A stretch of 43,255 bases of DNA from Alphaproteobacteria bacterium (GCA_015062305.1 SUUX01000013.1:1-43255), one strand, 5' to 3'. Positions 9,017-17,265 are shown, counted from the stretch's first letter. Notes: generated by a model from the sequence alone, not told the origin. Program-made: numbers and translations.

Positions 9017-10108
9017 ATGGCAAAAAAAACAACAGATATAACTATTGATATGTTAGAAACACCGCCTTTGTCTACAGAAGAGACATCGGTTGACCTAAGT
9101 ATACTTCAAAAAGCAACAGAGTACGGTGTAGATATTCACTCATTAGAAGATGCTTTTGCACCCCAATCAACACCCATAACACCGGAACAAACAAAACCCG
9201 AAGAAAAAGAAAAAAAATATTGGCAAGATCTTGATGTCAACCTCAAAGACGTAGTTAATTTACTCATGAACAGTTCCGAACGACCTATTATAATGGTATG
9301 TGACGACAAAATCATATACCTAAACTATGCTGCAATGCAAACCCTGGATATTAAAGAGGCCAAAACAGTAATAAACGAACCTTTTTTATCTTTGGTTGTC
9401 AAGGATGATTGGGAAAAACTAACATCAAACATCGGAGAAATGTTAACTTCTGCAAGCAAACAGCAAATTAAATTACGTTCTCCTAAAGGCAAAATAATTC
9501 CCATAGATTTCCACGCTATATATCTTCCTGATTCCAATCATTTTTCATTCATATTAGTTGGCAATCACCAAAACAAACCAACAAAACCTTTTTTCAATAA
9601 CCTATACGATGATCTAACTGGCCTTCCAAACTTTTTCTTGTTTGAAGACCGTGTACAAATGGCCGTAAACAACGAAAACTACAAAGATTCTCGCCTTCCT
9701 AAAGATCTCATTGCCGTCATTGGCATAAATATTGATAATGTTGAAAACTTTCGTAAACTTCGCCTGGAAGACTTTATGCTCAAAAAACTATCTAACACAC
9801 TGGTAATGAGTCTAAAGAAAAACTATACCATCGCCAGAGGATTAAAATATCCTTTTTGGATACTAATGCCAGACATAACCAATGGATACGATCTGGAAAT
9901 AGAAATCAAAAAAATTATGGAGCTATTCAAAGAAGGAATCCGAGATAATTTCACAACTCACGAGCTCTTAGTTAGTGTCGGCGTTAGTATTTTTCCTACT
10001 CCTGCCAGATCAGCCAAAAAGCTGATAGAGCAGTCTATATCCGCCATAAAAGAAGCCCAAAACAATCCATCTTCTTCTTTTGTAGTATATCATCAATCAA
10101 CACCTTAA
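9017..10108 (+). CDS. PAS-domain protein with a degenerate GGDEF domain
   Basis: This 363-residue soluble protein has an acidic, low-complexity N-terminus (about 1-70), a PAS-like domain (about 85-185, with RPIIMVCDDKIIYLN and DDWEKL), and a GGDEF-family domain (about 195-355) recognisable by DDLTGLPNFFLFEDRV and the late SVGVSIFP block. In place of the signature R-x-GGDEF it reads RGLKYPFWILMPD, so the residues that bind GTP and metal are gone. It is therefore unlikely to make cyclic di-GMP and may be a receptor or scaffold. It is transcribed away from the pseudokinase operon. A weak ribosome site (AAGAAACTGAG) precedes the ATG. Confidence 0.8.
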   Translation: MAKKTTDITIDMLETPPLSTEETSVDLSILQKATEYGVDIHSLEDAFAPQSTPITPEQTKPEEKEKKYWQDLDVNLKDVVNLLMNSSERPIIMVCDDKIIYLNYAAMQTLDIKEAKTVINEPFLSLVVKDDWEKLTSNIGEMLTSASKQQIKLRSPKGKIIPIDFHAIYLPDSNHFSFILVGNHQNKPTKPFFNNLYDDLTGLPNFFLFEDRVQMAVNNENYKDSRLPKDLIAVIGINIDNVENFRKLRLEDFMLKKLSNTLVMSLKKNYTIARGLKYPFWILMPDITNGYDLEIEIKKIMELFKEGIRDNFTTHELLVSVGVSIFPTPARSAKKLIEQSISAIKEAQNNPSSSFVVYHQSTP

Positions 10109-10122
10109 CCAAAACAAAAAAA

Positions 10123-11316
10123 TTAGCGCCCACCTTCTTTATAAACTGTCGGATAGTTTTTAGAAATCAAAAACTTATCTTGCTTTTCTTTTACTGCAAC
10201 CACCAACCCCTGCACCAAATCTGACTTTATTCGTGGCTGATGATATGGCACCCACTCACGCAAAATCCCTTTTTCCGGATATTTTTTAATATATTCAAAA
10301 GCCTGTTGGATACCCTCAAAAATCTCCAAATCTTTAGCCATAGAGGCCTCCGGCGTTGTTCTTTGTTCCATAGCATCAAAAGCTTGCCAAACAAAAGGCA
10401 CATCATATTGCTTGGACATCATCATAATTGCTTGCACTTCTCTTTTATGCTTCTCTGCCTTTGATATTTTAGTTCCTTTTTGCCATTTTTCCGGCACCAC
10501 ATCGCCAATTACCGCTTCGCCCATATCATGAACCAAAGCTATCTTCACAACATCGCTCACATTTAAGCCCTGTTTTTGCAAATCTTTCTCCAAATACAAA
10601 GCCATCAAAGCCGAACGATAACTATGCGCCGCCACGGTTTCGCAATCTTCAATACCATACATTTTCGGACCGCTTCGTTCCAAATGTTTTAACTTTCCGG
10701 CCAAAAGCTGAAAATCTACAAACTTATTTACTTTAGTTTTCTTGTCATATTGTCTGGCTTTAATTTCTTGCAAATCATCCTTAAAAATCGGCAAATTCAC
10801 ATCTTGCTCGTCATATTGCATAAATTCGCCCAATCTTGACAAATCAGGACATGCCAAAGAATATTCATATGCTTGCAGCAACATATCCATCTTATCTAAA
10901 TTCTTGGTTACTTGGGCTTCTAATGTCACCTGCTCTTCATATTCTTCAAACAACTTTTTTAATTTCGGAAAATCATATTTGCTTGCAAAATTATCAATAG
11001 CAGCCATTTCGCGCTCCGCCTTTTCGGCTTTTAAAATTTTCTTGTTTGCCATCTGTTGCGCTTCCGGCACAATATCGCCCACCACTGCCTCGGCTACATC
11101 GTGTAACAAACACATCTCTATTACCCGATTAACATCGACTCCAAGTTCTTTGAGTTCGATTTCTTTCTGCATTGCCATCAATGCCATACGCCACGAATGC
11201 GAAGCAACTGTTTCTGCTTGTGGCACCTCTCGCATAACCCAACCGATCCGGCGCAAATGCTTTAAATCTCCGATTATTTCGTGAAACTCAACAAATTTTC
11301 TTTCTTTGGCTTTCAT
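10123..11316 (-). CDS. Tandem HD-domain phosphohydrolase (YfbR/HDDC2-like)
   Basis: The 397-residue protein has two consecutive HD domains of about 190 residues. The first has VASHSWRMALMA and LLHDVAEAVVGDIVPEA; the second has VAAHSYRSALMA and LVHDMGEAVIGDVVPEKW. Both keep the histidines and the HD pair expected to bind divalent metal, so both may be active. Single-domain relatives (YfbR, HDDC2) remove phosphate from deoxynucleoside monophosphates; this activity is inferred. I set the start at 11316 (MKAKERKFVEF) because GGAGGAG lies six bases upstream; the frame stays open much further, through the tRNA-linked repeats, but that extension translates non-coding DNA. The internal duplication is unusual: most relatives have one domain. 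Confidence 0.85.
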   Translation of the reverse strand: MKAKERKFVEFHEIIGDLKHLRRIGWVMREVPQAETVASHSWRMALMAMQKEIELKELGVDVNRVIEMCLLHDVAEAVVGDIVPEAQQMANKKILKAEKAEREMAAIDNFASKYDFPKLKKLFEEYEEQVTLEAQVTKNLDKMDMLLQAYEYSLACPDLSRLGEFMQYDEQDVNLPIFKDDLQEIKARQYDKKTKVNKFVDFQLLAGKLKHLERSGPKMYGIEDCETVAAHSYRSALMALYLEKDLQKQGLNVSDVVKIALVHDMGEAVIGDVVPEKWQKGTKISKAEKHKREVQAIMMMSKQYDVPFVWQAFDAMEQRTTPEASMAKDLEIFEGIQQAFEYIKKYPEKGILREWVPYHQPRIKSDLVQGLVVAVKEKQDKFLISKNYPTVYKEGGR

Positions 11317-11375
11317 TTCATTCTCCTCCATAATAATTACCATATTTTTCTTCACCACGCAAGTTTTTTGTCTAA

Positions 11376-11719
11376 TAAACAAAACCACCCACGAGGGGTG
11401 GCCTTGTTTATGGCGTACCCGGAGGGATGACTTCGCTTTGCTTCGTTCACTTCGGCAATTGACTATAGTCAATCGGCGTACTCCCGTCCGCCTTTGCCTT
11501 GTAGTCAAACCCACTTCTCGTGGGTTCAAATCCGCCGATACTCATCATAAACAAAACCACCCGCGAGGGGTGGCCTTGTTTATGGCGTACCCGGAGGGAT
11601 GACTTCGCTTTGCTTCGTTCACTTCGGCAATTGACTATAGTCAATCGGCGTACTTCCGTCCGCCTTTGCCTTGTAGTCAAACCCACTTCTCGTGGGTTCA
11701 AATCCGCCGATACTCATCA
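11376..11719 (-). repeat. Two tandem 172-bp repeats carrying the 3' end of tRNA-Arg
   Basis: Units 11376-11547 and 11548-11719 differ at only two positions that I can see (near 11391/11563 and 11483/11655). The first 53 bases recur a third time at 11720-11772, which is the terminator and 3' end of the real tRNA-Arg. Each unit holds the last 18 bases of the tRNA including CCA (11411-11428, 11583-11600), followed on the minus strand by the same 15-bp hairpin (11376-11410, 11548-11582). The 119-base spacer includes a perfect 16-bp palindrome (11458-11473). The arrangement is like the 178-bp tyrT repeats of E. coli, which yield rtT RNA. Confidence 0.9.
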
Positions 11720-11754
11720 TAAACAAAACCACCCACGAGGGGTGGCCTTGTTTA
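11720..11754 (-). terminator. Terminator hairpin directly after tRNA-Arg
   Basis: A 15-bp stem (11720-11734 with 11740-11754, two G-U pairs) with a 5-base loop starts immediately after the CCA end. It is rich in U on the 3' side of the minus-strand transcript. The same hairpin is copied in both 172-bp repeats. Confidence 0.75.
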
Positions 11755-11831
11755 TGGCGTACCCGGAGGGATTCGAACCCACGACCCTTGGCGTCGGAGG
11801 CCAATACTCTATCCAACTGAGCTACGGGTAC
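11755..11831 (-). tRNA. tRNA-Arg (anticodon CCG)
   Basis: On the minus strand the 77-base gene starts GTACCCG and ends CGGGTAC-G-CCA, so the 7-bp acceptor stem is perfect and CCA is encoded. The D arm reads GCTC...GAGT. The anticodon stem TTGGC/GCCAA encloses the loop CTCCGAC, which gives anticodon CCG (reads CGG, arginine). The T loop is TTCGAAT; the T stem GTGGG/CCCTC has one T-T mismatch. The 3' end is duplicated twice downstream. Confidence 0.93.
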
Positions 11832-11968
11832 AGCTCTTCGCCTACCCTTTTATATCATTTTTTTTTCGATTACCACAAAAATTTTGGCTCTCAGACAACT
11901 TTTATACTTGACTTATCTGCTAAATATCGCTATTAACAAGCAAAAGATTTTTGAAAAGGATTAAAACA

Positions 11969-12256
11969 ATGGCTAAAAAATGTGATATTTCAGGCACCGG
12001 CGTTCAAAGCGGTAACAACGTTAGCCACGCTAACAACCACACTCGTCGTCGTTTCTTGCCAAACTTGCAAGTTGTTTCTTTGTTAAGCGACACTTTGGGC
12101 AAAATCTTCAAATTGAAAGTTTGCTCTAAAACTTTGCGTTCTATCGAACACAACGGTGGTTTAGATGCTTACTTGGAGTCTACTTCTAACAGCAAATTGA
12201 CCGAAGAAGCAAAAAAGATCAAAAAGTCTATTGCAAAGAAAAAAGCTTCTAAATAA
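11969..12256 (+). CDS. rpmB: 50S ribosomal protein L28
   Basis: This 95-residue basic protein has the L28 pattern: N-terminal AKKCDISGTGVQSGNNVSHA, then HTRRRFLPNLQ, and KVCSKTLRSIEHNGGLDAYL. It is a structural protein of the large ribosomal subunit. The first ATG of the longer frame (11951) is rejected in favour of 11969 because all family members begin at MAKKC-type sequence and AAGGATT lies just upstream. A strong terminator follows the gene, so it is likely monocistronic. Confidence 0.96.
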   Translation: MAKKCDISGTGVQSGNNVSHANNHTRRRFLPNLQVVSLLSDTLGKIFKLKVCSKTLRSIEHNGGLDAYLESTSNSKLTEEAKKIKKSIAKKKASK

Positions 12257-12287
12257 TAATAATTAACCATACAAGGTTAAGAATTCC

Positions 12288-12317
12288 AACCCTCACCGCT
12301 TGGTGAGGGTTTATTTT
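12288..12317 (+). terminator. Intrinsic terminator of rpmB
   Basis: AACCCTCACC and GGTGAGGGTT form a perfect 10-bp stem (12288-12311) around the loop GCTT, followed by a T-rich run. Confidence 0.88.
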
Positions 12318-12324
12318 ATCCCCA

Positions 12325-12333
12325 TTATCCACA
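12325..12333 (+). promoter_or_regulatory. Perfect DnaA box upstream of dnaB
   Basis: TTATCCACA is an exact match to the DnaA-box consensus and lies 102 bases before the dnaB start codon, next to a second partial match (AATCCACAG). It may link helicase expression to DnaA level; a single box may also be chance. Confidence 0.5.
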
Positions 12334-12435
12334 CAATCCACAGGGTTGAAAAAAATAAAAAACTATAATGTTTTATTTTTTTTATTTTTGTTGTTATAAA
12401 GAGACTCAAAATAAACTTTTAAGAGATTTCGCACC

Positions 12436-13911
12436 ATGGAAAAACCAGACATATCAACTCTTCCTCAAAACATTGAAGCAGAACAAGCTCTTTTAGGAGC
12501 TGTTTTGGCCAACAACAAAGCCTATGAAAAAATTTCTGAATTTCTAAAACCTCAGCATTTTGCAGATTCTATGCACTCCAAAATTTTTGAAGTCATCTCC
12601 AAAATCATCACCAGAGGGCGAGTTGCTGACGTTATCACTCTAAAAAGCTATTTTGAACAAGACGGCTCTCTAGATGATGTTGGTGGTATCAAATATCTTA
12701 TAAAACTTGCAGATTCTGCCACTCCTCTAACTAACGCAGAATATTATGCTCAATTCATATATGACAAATATCTTCGCAGAGAATTAATTTCCACAGGATT
12801 TGACATTGTAAACAACGCCTCCAAAGAAGATATTGATTCTGATGCTTCCACCCAAATAGAAGAAGCCGAAAAAAAGTTATTTGAACTTTCAAATCAAGGA
12901 GATATTAGTGGAGGTTTTGTTGATTTTGGCCAAGCTCTCAACGTTTCCTTGTCTCATATTGAAGAAGCATACCAAAAAGACGGAAAAATCTCAGGTCTTC
13001 CAACCTCGCTGGATGCTCTTGATAACAAAACTGGCGGACTCAACAATTCAGACCTTATAATCATTGCCGGTCGTCCTGCCATGGGCAAAACAGCCCTAGC
13101 AACAAACATGGCCTATAATGTGGCTGAATATATGATGCACGCCAAAAACATTGATGACAAATCTAAAGGAGTTGCTTTTTTCTCTCTCGAAATGTCAGCC
13201 GACCAATTAGCTTCTCGTATTTTGGCAACAGTGACCCAAACCAACGGACACAAAATGCGCACAGGAGAGCTGGATAATGCTGAATTCACCAGAATAGCCG
13301 CTGCTGTCAGAGAATTAGAACGCATTCCATTATATATAGATGATACTCCCGGATTAAACATCAACTCCATTCGCACTAGAGCCCGTCGCCTCAAACGCAA
13401 CAAAGGCCTTGGCTGCATTGTAATAGACTATATTCAACTAATTAACGGAACAGGGTCCAAACGTTCAGAAGGCAACCGCGTTCAAGAATTATCAGAAATA
13501 TCACGAGGTTTAAAAATTCTTGCCAAAGAACTAAATGTCCCTGTAATTGCCCTTTCTCAGCTAAACCGTGGTGTTGAACAAAGAGAAGATAAACGTCCCG
13601 TAATGTCAGATTTAAGAGAATCTGGCTCCATTGAGCAAGATGCCGATATTGTAATGTTTGTATATAGAGAAAATTATTATCTCCAAAATGAAGAACCTCA
13701 ACAAAAAGCCTCTGAAACACCTGAACACCTACAAAAAAGAATGGAAGAATGGGAGGCTCGCAAAAGAGCAACCCAAAATATTGCCGAAGTCATTATCGGC
13801 AAACAACGCCACGGCCCCACAGGAACTGTCCAGTTGTTTTGGAATGGAGACTATGCTCAGTTTGGTAATTTGGCCAAAGAAGAATATCTACCAGAACGCA
13901 TAGGAGATTAA
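12436..13911 (+). CDS. dnaB: Replicative DNA helicase DnaB
   Basis: DnaB is the hexameric 5'-3' helicase that opens the fork. The 491-residue protein has the N-terminal helical domain (about 10-115, starting LPQNIEAEQALLGAVL), a linker, and a RecA-like ATPase domain with Walker A GRPAMGKT near residue 213, Walker B GCIVIDYIQL, and the ALSQLNRGVEQREDKRP block that ends in the SIEQDAD motif. Length is normal and no intein is present. The ATG at 12436 has only a weak AAGAGA site. The next gene starts three bases after its stop, suggesting an operon with the YcgN-like genes. Confidence 0.97.
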   Translation: MEKPDISTLPQNIEAEQALLGAVLANNKAYEKISEFLKPQHFADSMHSKIFEVISKIITRGRVADVITLKSYFEQDGSLDDVGGIKYLIKLADSATPLTNAEYYAQFIYDKYLRRELISTGFDIVNNASKEDIDSDASTQIEEAEKKLFELSNQGDISGGFVDFGQALNVSLSHIEEAYQKDGKISGLPTSLDALDNKTGGLNNSDLIIIAGRPAMGKTALATNMAYNVAEYMMHAKNIDDKSKGVAFFSLEMSADQLASRILATVTQTNGHKMRTGELDNAEFTRIAAAVRELERIPLYIDDTPGLNINSIRTRARRLKRNKGLGCIVIDYIQLINGTGSKRSEGNRVQELSEISRGLKILAKELNVPVIALSQLNRGVEQREDKRPVMSDLRESGSIEQDADIVMFVYRENYYLQNEEPQQKASETPEHLQKRMEEWEARKRATQNIAEVIIGKQRHGPTGTVQLFWNGDYAQFGNLAKEEYLPERIGD

Positions 13912-13914
13912 ACT

Positions 13915-14355
13915 TTGAAAAACAACAAATTTTGGCAAAACAAAAAACCGCAAGACTACACAACCGAAGAGTGGGAATCTATATGTACTCATTGCGGAAA
14001 ATGTTGTCTTATAAAATTACAAGACGAAGAAAATGACGAAGTTTTTTACACCAATGTAATTTGCAAATATTTTGATTGCGAAAAACATCTATGTTCAGAG
14101 TATTCTCAAAGATGTACGCTTGTTCCAGAGTGCCTAAAATTAAACCCGCAAAACATTAACCAAATCCCTTGGATTCCAGAAACTTGTGCTTATTATATCC
14201 TTGCCCAAACAGGTTCTTTGCCGGCCTGGCATCCGCTAGTTAGTGGCAAACCTCTTCCGGCCGAATTCAAAATTCCCCAAAACACCATTAGCGAAAATCT
14301 GGTTAGTGAAGAAGAGCTTGAAGACCACATATTAGAGGACTACGACAATGAATAA
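13915..14355 (+). CDS. YcgN/UPF0260-family cysteine-cluster protein, copy 1
   Basis: This 146-residue protein shows the family's CxxCGxCC cluster (CTHCGKCC near residue 25), further cysteines in CKYFDCEKHLC, and the IPETCAYYILA and LPAWHPLVSGK blocks. The clustered cysteines suggest metal binding; the function of the family is not established. The start is TTG at 13915, seven bases behind GGAG, and the N-terminus FWQNKKPQDYTTEEWESIC matches that of family members. It lies directly behind dnaB and overlaps the second copy by eight bases. Confidence 0.88.
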   Translation: MKNNKFWQNKKPQDYTTEEWESICTHCGKCCLIKLQDEENDEVFYTNVICKYFDCEKHLCSEYSQRCTLVPECLKLNPQNINQIPWIPETCAYYILAQTGSLPAWHPLVSGKPLPAEFKIPQNTISENLVSEEELEDHILEDYDNE

Positions 14356-14848
14356 AGACTGGTTGGATACTCCTTTTGACCCACAATCTCGCTTTGATAA
14401 TCTGGAAGACATTGAACCGGAATTCTGGAAACACAAAAAATTAGATCAAATGTCCGAAAGAGAATGGGAGCTTCTATGTGATGGTTGCGGAAAATGTTGC
14501 CTCAACAAAATAGAAATTCGAGGAAAAATCCACTTTACAAACACCGTTTGCCGTTTTTTAGACTGCAATAATTGCACCTGCAAAATTTATGAACACCGTT
14601 TCAAAAAAGTTTATGATTGCCGCAATATAGATATTTCTGCGGTTAGAGAACAGCCTAGATGGCTACCAAAAACTTGTGCTTATTGGCTTTTAGACAATGG
14701 CTTTGATCTTCCTTCTTGGCATCCGCTTATAACCGGCAAAATATCTACAGTACACAAGGCCGGCATATCCTTGCAAGGAAGAAACATTGTATCAGAATCA
14801 GAGGTAACAAACTATGAAGATCACCTTATTGACTGGCCAGACCTTTAA
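14348..14848 (+). CDS. YcgN/UPF0260-family cysteine-cluster protein, copy 2
   Basis: The 166-residue product is a diverged paralog of the preceding gene: FWKHKKLDQMSEREWELLCDG, then CGKCC, CRFLDCNNCTC, LPKTCAYWLL and LPSWHPLITGK align one to one with copy 1. It has an extra N-terminal stretch of about 25 residues and a longer C-terminus. The family is thought to bind metal through the cysteines, but its task is unknown. The start codon lies eight bases before the end of copy 1, and the next gene starts 34 bases before its own stop, so all three are probably translated from one message. Confidence 0.87.
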   Translation: MNKDWLDTPFDPQSRFDNLEDIEPEFWKHKKLDQMSEREWELLCDGCGKCCLNKIEIRGKIHFTNTVCRFLDCNNCTCKIYEHRFKKVYDCRNIDISAVREQPRWLPKTCAYWLLDNGFDLPSWHPLITGKISTVHKAGISLQGRNIVSESEVTNYEDHLIDWPDL

Positions 14849-15521
14849 AATAGCAAACTCTTGTGGTTTTGATATTAAGATTATTCGCTCTTCCACAGCC
14901 AAGCGTCTAACTTTAAGAATAGATGAAAAAAACAGAAGACCAATCCTAACGATTCCTTCCAGATGCTCATCAAAAAGAGCCTCTGCCTTTATAGAGGAAC
15001 ACAAAGATTGGATATCTAATATGTTGGCTCAAATTCCTCAGACAAAAAAATTCTTCAATGGCCAAAACATCTCTCTAATGGGCAGAGCCGTCCAAATTGT
15101 TCACTTTCCCAAACAAAGAGGCAACATTCTGGAACAAAACATTCTCAAAATAGGAGGCGATGAAAAATTTTTTCACCGCAGAGTTTGCGATTTTATAAAA
15201 GAAACCGCCCACAAAGAATTAAACCAACGCTCTTTTATCAAAGCCAAACAACTGGGCTGCCAAATAAATCGAATCTGCCTAAAAGACACAAAATCAAGAT
15301 GGGGAAGTTGCTCCAACAAAAATAATATCAACTATAATTGGAGAATAGCTTTAGCACCAGACTTTGTTATAGATTATCTTGTCAGCCACGAAGTTTCTCA
15401 CCTTGCTCATCAAGATCACTCTCAAAACTTTTGGATTTGTGTTCAAAACCTCTGCCCCAACTATTCAGAAGGGCGTAAATGGCTAAAGACACATGGCAAA
15501 CAGCTTTATGCTTATGCATGA
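14814..15521 (+). CDS. YgjP-like (DUF45) zinc metallopeptidase
   Basis: This 235-residue soluble protein has the family block SRWGSCSNKNNINYNWRIAL and the zinc site HEVSH (residues 192-196) with a nearby HQDHSQNFW that supplies the third ligand. No signal peptide is seen, so it should act in the cytosol. Substrates of this family are not known to me. The ATG at 14814 lies inside the end of the preceding gene and has GAGGTA upstream; starting later would remove the conserved RLTLRID strand region. Confidence 0.88.
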   Translation: MKITLLTGQTFKIANSCGFDIKIIRSSTAKRLTLRIDEKNRRPILTIPSRCSSKRASAFIEEHKDWISNMLAQIPQTKKFFNGQNISLMGRAVQIVHFPKQRGNILEQNILKIGGDEKFFHRRVCDFIKETAHKELNQRSFIKAKQLGCQINRICLKDTKSRWGSCSNKNNINYNWRIALAPDFVIDYLVSHEVSHLAHQDHSQNFWICVQNLCPNYSEGRKWLKTHGKQLYAYA

Positions 15522-15543
15522 AAAATCAAAACCATTGATTTTT
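15521..15543 (+). terminator. Possible AT-rich terminator after the YgjP-like gene
   Basis: AAAAATCAA (15521-15529) and TTGATTTTT (15535-15543) form a 9-bp, AT-rich stem with a T-rich end. Its low GC content makes it a weak call. Confidence 0.35.
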
Positions 15544-15597
15544 AATCCTCCATACCCTATATTCATCTTATAACACTAACATTAAAAGGAAAACCTA

Positions 15598-16326
15598 ATG
15601 GAAAACCGTACTTATACCCGTTCAAGTGCAACCCCATACATAAACGAAGGTTTGCGCAATTATATGATAAAAGTATACAATTTCATGACTGCAGGCCTTT
15701 GTCTCACAGCTTTTTCTGCCTATTTTGTAGCTAACACACCTCTATTGCGCTTATTTTTCACGCTTGATCCAATGGGCAGAGTTATGGGCATGTCCGGTTT
15801 TGGTTGGCTCATGTTTATAGCTCCATTAATTATGGTTTTTGCCTTTGGATGGGTAATAAATAGAGGCTCCGCCAAACAAGTACAAATCATGTTTTGGACC
15901 TATGCCGCCATCATGGGCATATCTCTCACTCCCATTGTTTTAATATACACAGGAACTAGCTTGGCCAGAGTATTCCTTATTACAGCCGGCACATTTGGTG
16001 CCATGAGTTTATATGGATACACCACCAAAAAAGACCTCACATCTATGGGATCTTTCCTTTTCATGGGTCTTATCGGAATAATTATTGCTTCTTTAGTAAA
16101 TATATTTCTAAAAAGCACAGGCTTAGACTTTGCCATTTCCATATTAGGAATAGCCATTTTTACTGGCCTCACAGCCTATGACACCCAGCGCATAAGAAAT
16201 ATATACATGGACGGAGACAACAACGAGATTGCCACCAAAAAAGCTGTTACCGGAGCTCTTAGTTTGTACTTAGATTTCATCAATATGTTCCTGTATCTAC
16301 TCAGATTCATGGGAGACAGAAGATAA
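15598..16326 (+). CDS. Bax inhibitor-1 / YccA family membrane protein
   Basis: The 242-residue protein has seven hydrophobic segments spread from about residue 30 to 235, the family pattern GLCLTAFSAYFV in the first, and the AYDTQRIRN motif with a conserved Asp near residue 195, followed by ALSLYLDFINMF. Family members are inner-membrane proteins proposed to be pH-sensitive calcium leak channels; in bacteria some interact with FtsH. The N-terminus is cytoplasmic and polar. AAAGGAAAACC precedes the ATG. It stands alone and shares a bidirectional terminator with the convergent rpoH. Confidence 0.92.
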   Translation: MENRTYTRSSATPYINEGLRNYMIKVYNFMTAGLCLTAFSAYFVANTPLLRLFFTLDPMGRVMGMSGFGWLMFIAPLIMVFAFGWVINRGSAKQVQIMFWTYAAIMGISLTPIVLIYTGTSLARVFLITAGTFGAMSLYGYTTKKDLTSMGSFLFMGLIGIIIASLVNIFLKSTGLDFAISILGIAIFTGLTAYDTQRIRNIYMDGDNNEIATKKAVTGALSLYLDFINMFLYLLRFMGDRR

Positions 16327-16333
16327 ACACTTC

Positions 16334-16366
16334 AAAAAAAGCCCCTCATAAAAGAGGGGCTTTTTT
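16334..16366. terminator. Bidirectional terminator between BI-1 gene and rpoH
   Basis: GCCCCTC (16341-16347) and GAGGGGC (16354-16360) form a 7-bp GC stem flanked by seven A on the left and six T on the right, so it can end transcription from both converging genes. Confidence 0.92.
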
Positions 16367-16383
16367 GTTATCTTTCGCAAAAA

Positions 16384-17265
16384 TCAAGCCCATTTTCCGG
16401 CTTCTATAGTTCTGCTAAGTTTCTTTATAGAGTTAAGCTCAATTTGTCTCACTCTTTCCTTTGAAATATTATACGTTTTACTCAAATCATCTAATGTCAC
16501 AGCCTTATCACAAAGCCTTCTCTTAAATAAAATATCTTTTTCTCTTGAGTTCAAACAAACCAACGCCTTATTAAACAGATTTCTACGATATTTCATTGTT
16601 TCTGCATGAGCATACACATCTTCTTGGTTTGGCTTATTGTCCGCAATAAAATCCATCCACTCACTGCCACCATCAGATGAAGAATCTATCAACGTATTTA
16701 AGGATCCATCATGAGACTTAAGTCTCATATTCATATCTGTCACATCTTGAACGCTCACATCCAAAGATGTTGCAATCCCCTTCAAAACATCTGACGACAG
16801 TTCTCTATCATCCATAACATTCAGCTTATTCTTGATTTTTCTCAAATTAAAAAAGAGCTTTTTTTGAGCCGCAGTTGTTCCTATCTTAACCAACGACCAA
16901 GAATTCAAAATATATTTCTGCACAGATGCCTTAATCCACCACAAAGCATATGTAGAAAATCTAAAACCTTTATCTGGTTCAAACTTCTCTATTGCATAAA
17001 GCAGCCCCATATTTCCTTCTGAAATCATCTCCGCCATAGAGAGCCCATAACCTCTATACTTAGAAACCACTTTCACCACCAAACGCAAATGCGAGGTGAC
17101 CAAAATTTTCGCTATTTCAGGATCTTTATTTTGCTGATATCTAACCGCCAACTTATATTCTTCATCTTGCTCCAAAATCGGATATTGTTTAATCCGTTGC
17201 AAGTATCTAACCATATTAATTTCTGGCGAAAAATCTATTCCGTTCAGTCCGGGAACATTTCTCAT
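16384..17265 (-). CDS. rpoH: RNA polymerase heat-shock sigma factor RpoH (sigma-32)
   Basis: The 293-residue sigma factor directs polymerase to heat-shock promoters. Region 2 reads LVTSHLRLVVKVVSKYRGYGL then EGNMGLLYAIEKFEPDKGFRFSTYALWWI; the QKKLFFNLRKIK segment (about 135-146) is the RpoH box that separates sigma-32 from other group members; region 4 ends with YNISKERVRQIELNSIKKL. Length is normal. The ATG at 17265 follows AGGAG by ten bases. An inverted repeat (AGAATCA/TGATTCT, about 17342-17356) lies in the 119-base upstream gap and could be a regulatory site. The gene lies downstream of rluD, as in other alphaproteobacteria. Confidence 0.95.
   Translation of the reverse strand: MRNVPGLNGIDFSPEINMVRYLQRIKQYPILEQDEEYKLAVRYQQNKDPEIAKILVTSHLRLVVKVVSKYRGYGLSMAEMISEGNMGLLYAIEKFEPDKGFRFSTYALWWIKASVQKYILNSWSLVKIGTTAAQKKLFFNLRKIKNKLNVMDDRELSSDVLKGIATSLDVSVQDVTDMNMRLKSHDGSLNTLIDSSSDGGSEWMDFIADNKPNQEDVYAHAETMKYRRNLFNKALVCLNSREKDILFKRRLCDKAVTLDDLSKTYNISKERVRQIELNSIKKLSRTIEAGKWA

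Noticed and set aside
11317..11529. N-terminal extension of the tandem-HD protein
   Set aside because: It would translate the tRNA-linked repeat and hairpin; a strong GGAGGAG sets the start at 11316.
11411..11600. Two further tRNA genes, or phage attachment sites
   Set aside because: Only the last 18 bases of the tRNA recur, so no complete tRNA can form, and there is no integrase or phage gene nearby.
11447..11816. Short frames on both strands across the tRNA-Arg region
   Set aside because: They read through the tRNA, terminator hairpins and repeats and are repeated only because the DNA is repeated.
12346..12369. TTGAAA and TATAAT before dnaB as a promoter
   Set aside because: The spacing is only 12 bases, too short for a sigma-70 promoter.
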